Source: Juglans regia
Lineage: Eukaryota; Streptophyta; Magnoliopsida; Fagales; Juglandaceae
NCBI RefSeq assembly: GCF_001411555.2
Contig: NC_049914.1
Coordinates: 12,576,847-12,640,846, forward strand
Direction: 5' to 3'
DNA length: 64,000 nucleotides
How positions within the stretch are numbered: the first letter of the stretch is position 1; the number at the start of each line of letters is the position of its first letter. A model generated the notes under the pieces. It ran no database searches and was not told the DNA's origin. It worked only from the letters and a program-made list of their open reading frames with translations. A program made the translations under genes and the position numbers. This document shows positions 59,374 through 64,000 of this stretch, piece after piece.

Positions 59374-61117
59374 CAAATGATAAAAATGCATCTTTGGGAA
59401 GAATGGAATGCCCGATTATACATCAGTCGGCACTCTTCCATCATAATTGTTTTTCTTTTTCTTCTTTAATTGAACACACCAATATGTTGAGATGTAGCCA
59501 ACTGTTGGCTGATGTAAATAATTTATCGAATGGAATATAGAACAGGACGGTTTATAGAAGAAGAGACAAAAGGATGTGTTGTGGTGTGGTATGGTTTGGT
59601 GAAGACAACCTCTCAAATCAATGGCTTTAAACTGATGAGAGTTGGGTGCTCTGTAATGATTATTGGGGGTCCCATGAGAATGAGCTCATTTGTCACCTTT
59701 TTCTTCAGGTTTTCCTGCTTTTTCTGCGCGTTGACCTCACCTCTCACCTTATACTGTTGATTCACCCTACTTATTAGGGTTTGTCAGACTGCTTTCATAG
59801 GTTTTACACGTGTAATTGGTGGAGAAGACACACCCCAAGCCAATTACTGCTCACTCATTCCAGTGGAGTCGAGGACCAACCCAACCTTCGTTTCTTTATT
59901 GAATGAAGATATTTGTTAGAGTGTATAAGTACGTGTATTTCTTTTAAAAATAAAAAATAAATATGATGTTAATATAAAATAAAAATAATAAATTTATTTT
60001 ATTTTTTAAAAAAAAATATATAATACTTATATAATACATAATTATATATAATATTACTCATCATCATCGATGAAAAAGCTTTTTTGTGTAATTACTTATC
60101 CTCTCATCACACCCTCAGATTGATGGTACTCATTATGTACTTTTGCATCTTTTGGTTTAGGCCTAATTTTATCATTGTTTCTGGTATCAAAGAATGGTCC
60201 CATACGTTGATGCGGCTACCTCACTCACCTCGTATCTCTCTTCTTCTTCTTTTTTCTCCATGAATCAAGCATATATATCATTAACATAAAGAAAATGAGA
60301 TATATGAGGAAGGGGTGTGATTTCTAACAAATATACAATTACAATACCAAAGTAGAAGGCAAAAAAAAAAGATCGACTTTTTAGATAAAAAAAACTTAAT
60401 CTCAACTCATATCTTATAAAGAGGGCACTATCTTAAATGATGGTTTTTTATAGTTCTATAGATGTACAAATTGTTGAAGGTGCACTGCAGTTTTGTATTG
60501 AGATATTTTTTTAAGAGACTCGTATTCCCTACCTTAAGATCAACGATTAGAGAAAGCAAAAACATAATAGGAAGACTGACATCGAATGGTCTAGTATGCA
60601 ACTGACTGATTTTCGTTGTGACGGCACGTGGAGACCACGCATCAGTGGTTGTGAGATGGGGTGGGTCAAATTAAAAGATCTTGAGGTGGTGAAACTACTA
60701 GTACTGCACATGTAGCCGTCGAATGCATTTTGGCACGGCAACGCATAGCAGCCACGTGCAGATCAAGTCGCCCATGAGGATCACGCATCTAAATTTTCGT
60801 TGCAATTCCGCTTCATCTCAATAGATCAGTGGCTGGGGATTGTGTGGTAGAGCGCGTGCAGGCAGTCAATTGCTAGAATGCGGTAGATCTAATCAAAATC
60901 TAGCATAGAAAAATGAATGATTAAAAACACTAGTAACAAAATTTATGAATAAACAAGTACTGAAAATTTATGAATAGAAAAATACTGAAAAATGAACGGA
61001 GATGAGAATGAGAAACTTTTCTAGAGAAAATCAATAGTTTCTCTTTATAGAAAGATAAGCAATCCCTCGTTATCATGTTTGATGACTCGTGTCTCTTTTA
61101 TTATCTTCAAAATTCTT
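59374..61117. other. Intergenic DNA
   Basis: AT-rich with no gene. 60620-60790 is GC-richer and carries several ACGTG words but no recognisable coding content. Confidence 0.4.
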
Positions 61118-61265
61118 AGGGCAGGTTTGGGGCCGCGAACAAAACCGAGAATTCTTGTCCCATTTCAAGTCAGAGACAAGATGAAATATCCAAACATAAT
61201 TTTGCTTAAAAACACAATCAAGAATTCTGTCTCGGTTTTCCTTTCACTGTTCATAGACAGGACTT
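61118..61265. mobile_element. Possible MITE
   Basis: GAACAAAACCGAGAATTCTTG-type sequence at 61137-61157 is mirrored near 61220-61240 (reverse complement AAAACCGAGACAGAATTCTT). The outer ends are eroded. Confidence 0.35.
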
Positions 61266-62303
61266 CACATCTCGTCTGTCAGTACCAGTTCTCCACAATG
61301 GTACTTTGTACTGCTACCGTTTGCCATTACTTCTTGCGTCCCTCTTTCAACGACCCCTCCCACATGTAATGAGAGTAACATTTACATTGCATCAGAAGCT
61401 TCAACAGATTGAAAGGTTTCCAGATCTTGTTTCACGCAGGTTCATCTTTATACCGTCGATTCCAGTTCTGGCCCAACCCCGAGGTGGGATTTCTCCTCCA
61501 TGCCCTAACTGCGAGAATCATCTCCTCCACCTCCGAATCTCATGTCCTGCAACTCTATATTGACGCAGTTAAATCGTGTTTCCGTTCCCGTCAATAAACT
61601 GTGCTCGAAACAAGTCGAACCTCAAATCACTCCTACACATGAGAATCTCTGCCTCTAATCTCTGCATTGGCAGTGCAATGTGTACCCCAACCCAGCGAAT
61701 CTCTGCCCCTAAACCATAGCCCCTGTTCTGCATCCTTTCCAAGAAGAGAAGTGACCTCAACAGAGACCCGTGGGCAATCGAGTGGTTTGAATCTGTACGA
61801 ACGTCATTCACTGTTTGTTCACTTCGTCTGGTGCGGAAACAACATAATGGTGTATAAAGTCCCAGTTTCCAGTCCAACCGTCTTCACCCCAATGAACCGG
61901 TGCAAGTCTCACAACCAAATCCCCAAACATCGCAAGGGATGCCTCGCCGTTCATACGTCCACCACCACGGGTCCTAAGACACGCTCCTACCAGGTAAATT
62001 TCCTTGGGTTTGTGATTTTGCTTGTTCTAGATGACCTGTGATGGGTCGGTTAGAAAATCAGACTCAGCATTATTTTGCTTGCTTTAAATTTCACTAAATT
62101 GCTTCTTAGGCTTTCTTAATTTGGGATTTATTTTGTACGAAATTACATGGTTGCTTAACTGAAATATGCACTGCAACAAATAGAGTGGGGCAAATAGTCC
62201 CAATCCTAGAAAACCTTTGCAAAGGGCATGTATGCATTGCTATTATGGTTTGAGATATGCTCTAGTGTTGAGGTATAATCTGATTAACATGCCTATTGTT
62301 TAG
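61266..62303. other. Intergenic DNA with uninformative open frames
   Basis: The 124-codon plus frame at 61667-62041 has low-complexity Ser/Pro/Thr content and no known motif. It may be part of a retroelement. Not called as a gene. Confidence 0.35.
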
Positions 62304-62510
62304 TTGGTTAACAGAAGATGGTATGATGCATTGAGATTTCAGAGAGACATGGGAACTATAGAGGCTGCAATAAGGGACTTATCTGTTCGATTTAAACATG
62401 TGAATAGAGAAATTAACTTGATAGCTTATTTTCTTGAGATGGGGCTAAGGGCGTTTCAACTTTCAAGACTGTATAATGACAGATTTTTGCCTCCTTCTCT
62501 TGCGGTCTGA
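62304..62510 (+). pseudogene. LINE-type RNase H fragment
   Basis: A 68-codon open frame reads AAIRDLSVRFKHVNREINLI, then AYFLEMGLRAFQ and DRFLPPSLAV before the stop. The pattern HVNREINxIAxxLxxxG followed by LPPSL resembles the end of RNase H domains at the C end of plant LINE polyproteins (HVxREANxxADxLAxxG). The usual Asp after Ala is Tyr here, so activity would be lost. Confidence 0.5.
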
Positions 62511-62774
62511 TAGTATTTTCAGATTTCGATCTTGTACAGTGACTTTGTTTGATAGAAACTAAAATCTATAAAAACCAAAAATGACCTTGTGGAGAACCAA
62601 TGGTTGGGAACATGGATGCATTTGGCAGATTACATGCAAGTAAGTTCATTGTTCTTGTATCTATATATCTATCTAGCTTTGCATCCCTCCTTGACATAAG
62701 TATGGTTGAGACTTTAAACATCTCAACCATTGTACAATTATACTGAGCTTCCCTAGACTTCTATCATCACCCGG

Positions 62775-62995
62775 ACATCAGTCTCAATTGAAGATATATC
62801 AGTAAACCAGACTCTAATGCCCTGAATTCATCTCCCGTGAGAGTTTCCTTCTCCAACAACACGTCTGCTAGTTTATCAATAGCCCCACGGTTATTGATAA
62901 TGTGATTCTTTGCAATCTTGTATGCACTTTCTATCTGTTACGTATAGAGGAATCTATGTCCTCTGCAAGCTTTGAAGACATGACTACAAACAGGT
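62775..62995 (-). pseudogene. FtsH metalloprotease, C-terminal fragment
   Basis: The minus strand reads MSSKLAEDIDSSIRN, a frame change, then ESAYKIAKNHIINNRGAIDK, LADVLLEKETLTGDEFRAL. This is the end of the M41 peptidase domain of plant FtsH ATP-dependent zinc proteases, membrane quality-control enzymes of chloroplasts and mitochondria (relatives: EAYEIAxxHIRNNREAIDK, VLLEKETxTGDEFRAIL). The ATPase and HEXXH parts are absent from the window, and the frame is broken at Asn/Gln near 62945. It is a gene fragment, with no sign of being expressed. Confidence 0.85.
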
Positions 62996-63290
62996 GCTCA
63001 CAATTGCATGCAATGGATGTGGTAGTTTATCAACTGGTAGGAAATTAACATAAAAGGGGGGCGTAGGGAAATTCTTGTTTAATGCTGCTGGCTCAAAATC
63101 TGCCTGTTTGTTGGCTCTCATTAATAATGCTTGTGGTACTTTATTTCTACTATATTTTTATTATTTTGATCTTATTAATAATGCTAATATATTTTTCTAA
63201 GAATATGAGTTCAATATGTATTTCCTGTACATATTGAATACTTTTGCGAGTAGATTGATAAGTGCCTTCTGATACCAATAGTGTTGTAAG

Positions 63291-63460
63291 TTTCGTTTGG
63301 AAGTTGAGTTGAATTGAATTTTTTATAAATAGTAATGAGTTGAAATGATATAGTAGATTCTATAAAATTTATCTAAGATGGGTTTAGATGTATTTAAATG
63401 TTAAGATGAGTTGAAATGTATTTATTATAAGTTAAAAAAGATTATAAGGGCAGATTTGGG
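63291..63460. mobile_element. Tourist-like MITE-related sequence
   Basis: Starts GTTTCGTTTGGAAGTTGAGT and includes TTGAATTG and TAGTAATGAGTTGAAATGA, similar in plan to the family at 39953 and 54044. The right end is unclear. Confidence 0.4.
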
Positions 63461-63753
63461 GGTTAAAAAAGATTATAAGTTAAAAAAGACTATTTCTACT
63501 ATATCATTTTATAGAGTCTCATATGTAAAAAGATGTCAAGTTAAAAAAAATTGTAGATCTCACATGTAAAGAGATTTTGAATTGTCATGAGTTTAATAAT
63601 TTAAAAATTGAATATTTAGATATTGAAATAAGTCTAAATCTAAACCAAACTCAACTGAGCTAGGTGCAGTCAAGTAGCCAAACCAACCTTTACGTCTTCC
63701 TTTTGGCCCTTAAGCATTTGAGTTTATCTTCGTTGTCTTACCCACGTACATAA

Positions 63754-63755
63754 GG

Positions 63756-63797
<42 letters not shown>

Positions 63798-63800
63798 ATA
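63754..63800. repeat. (AT)n microsatellite
   Basis: Two TA tracts of about 12 and 9 units separated by TTTA. Confidence 0.88.
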
Positions 63801-64000
63801 AGAAATCATCAATACCATGAGTAAAATGTCAATGGTTGCTAATGCTTATATCAACAATAACATTAGGCAACCAGATATTGTTACAATTTTAACTCAAGGT
63901 TTTACCAGAGTTTTAAGGAACTGGTGGGATAAGTACCTAACCAGTGATGCAAGGGAATCCATCTAGCATGCAGTAAAATGCAATAAGGAAGGATTACCTA

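Noticed and set aside
61667..62041. 124-codon plus-strand frame
   Set aside because: No conserved motif, low-complexity composition, no promoter or splice context; not called as a gene.

Overview
The window reads as nuclear DNA of a flowering plant, most likely a woody eudicot. It has intron-rich genes with GT-AG splice sites, very AT-rich intergenic DNA and dense LTR-retrotransposon, LINE, SINE, CACTA and MITE remains. A Fagales tree (walnut, oak, birch group) is a guess from the abundance of the GAGATGAGATG-type MITE and cannot be proved here.

Only two intact host genes can be supported. A single-exon S40-type senescence regulator (DUF584 family) lies at 14538-15065, with a TATA box and four upstream CACGTG boxes. 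A 14-exon MON1 gene lies at 47087-57953 and encodes a 619-residue subunit of the MON1-CCZ1 Rab7 activator. All exon phases join without a stop, and intron 8 uses a GC donor.

Layout: 1-4453 is a degraded CACTA region with the C-terminal part of a transposase on the minus strand, a second transposon-type gene on the plus strand, about 23 TTCGAA-type boxes and a recognisable right terminus (TAGTG). 4454-7960 holds a LINE RNase H fragment, then four head-to-tail copies of a unit of about 505 bp derived from a Ty3-gypsy gag, then an LTR-like remnant. 7960-19510 is AT-rich intergenic DNA with MITEs, a small poly(A) insertion with a 12-bp target duplication, and the S40 gene. 19511-30912 is one 11.4-kb Ty3-gypsy element of the Tat type. 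Both LTRs are present; gag, protease, reverse transcriptase and integrase are riddled with stops; a 48-bp minisatellite follows pol; and a separate antisense reading unit precedes the 3' LTR. 30913-34605 is a truncated Ty1-copia element. 34963-37423 looks like a hAT-type non-autonomous element loaded with nested MITEs. 37643-46290 holds a SINE, a pectate lyase exon fragment, a Mutator-type MITE with a perfect 9-bp target duplication, an exon pair from an unidentified gene, and more MITEs. After MON1, 58500-64000 holds more MITEs, a LINE RNase H fragment and a fragment of an FtsH protease gene.

No RNA genes or CRISPR arrays were seen. The most unusual items are the gag-derived tandem array, the 48-bp array with its built-in hairpin, the regularly spaced TTCGAA boxes, the TAG-dominated decay of the gypsy element, the SINE pair and the GC-AG intron of MON1.
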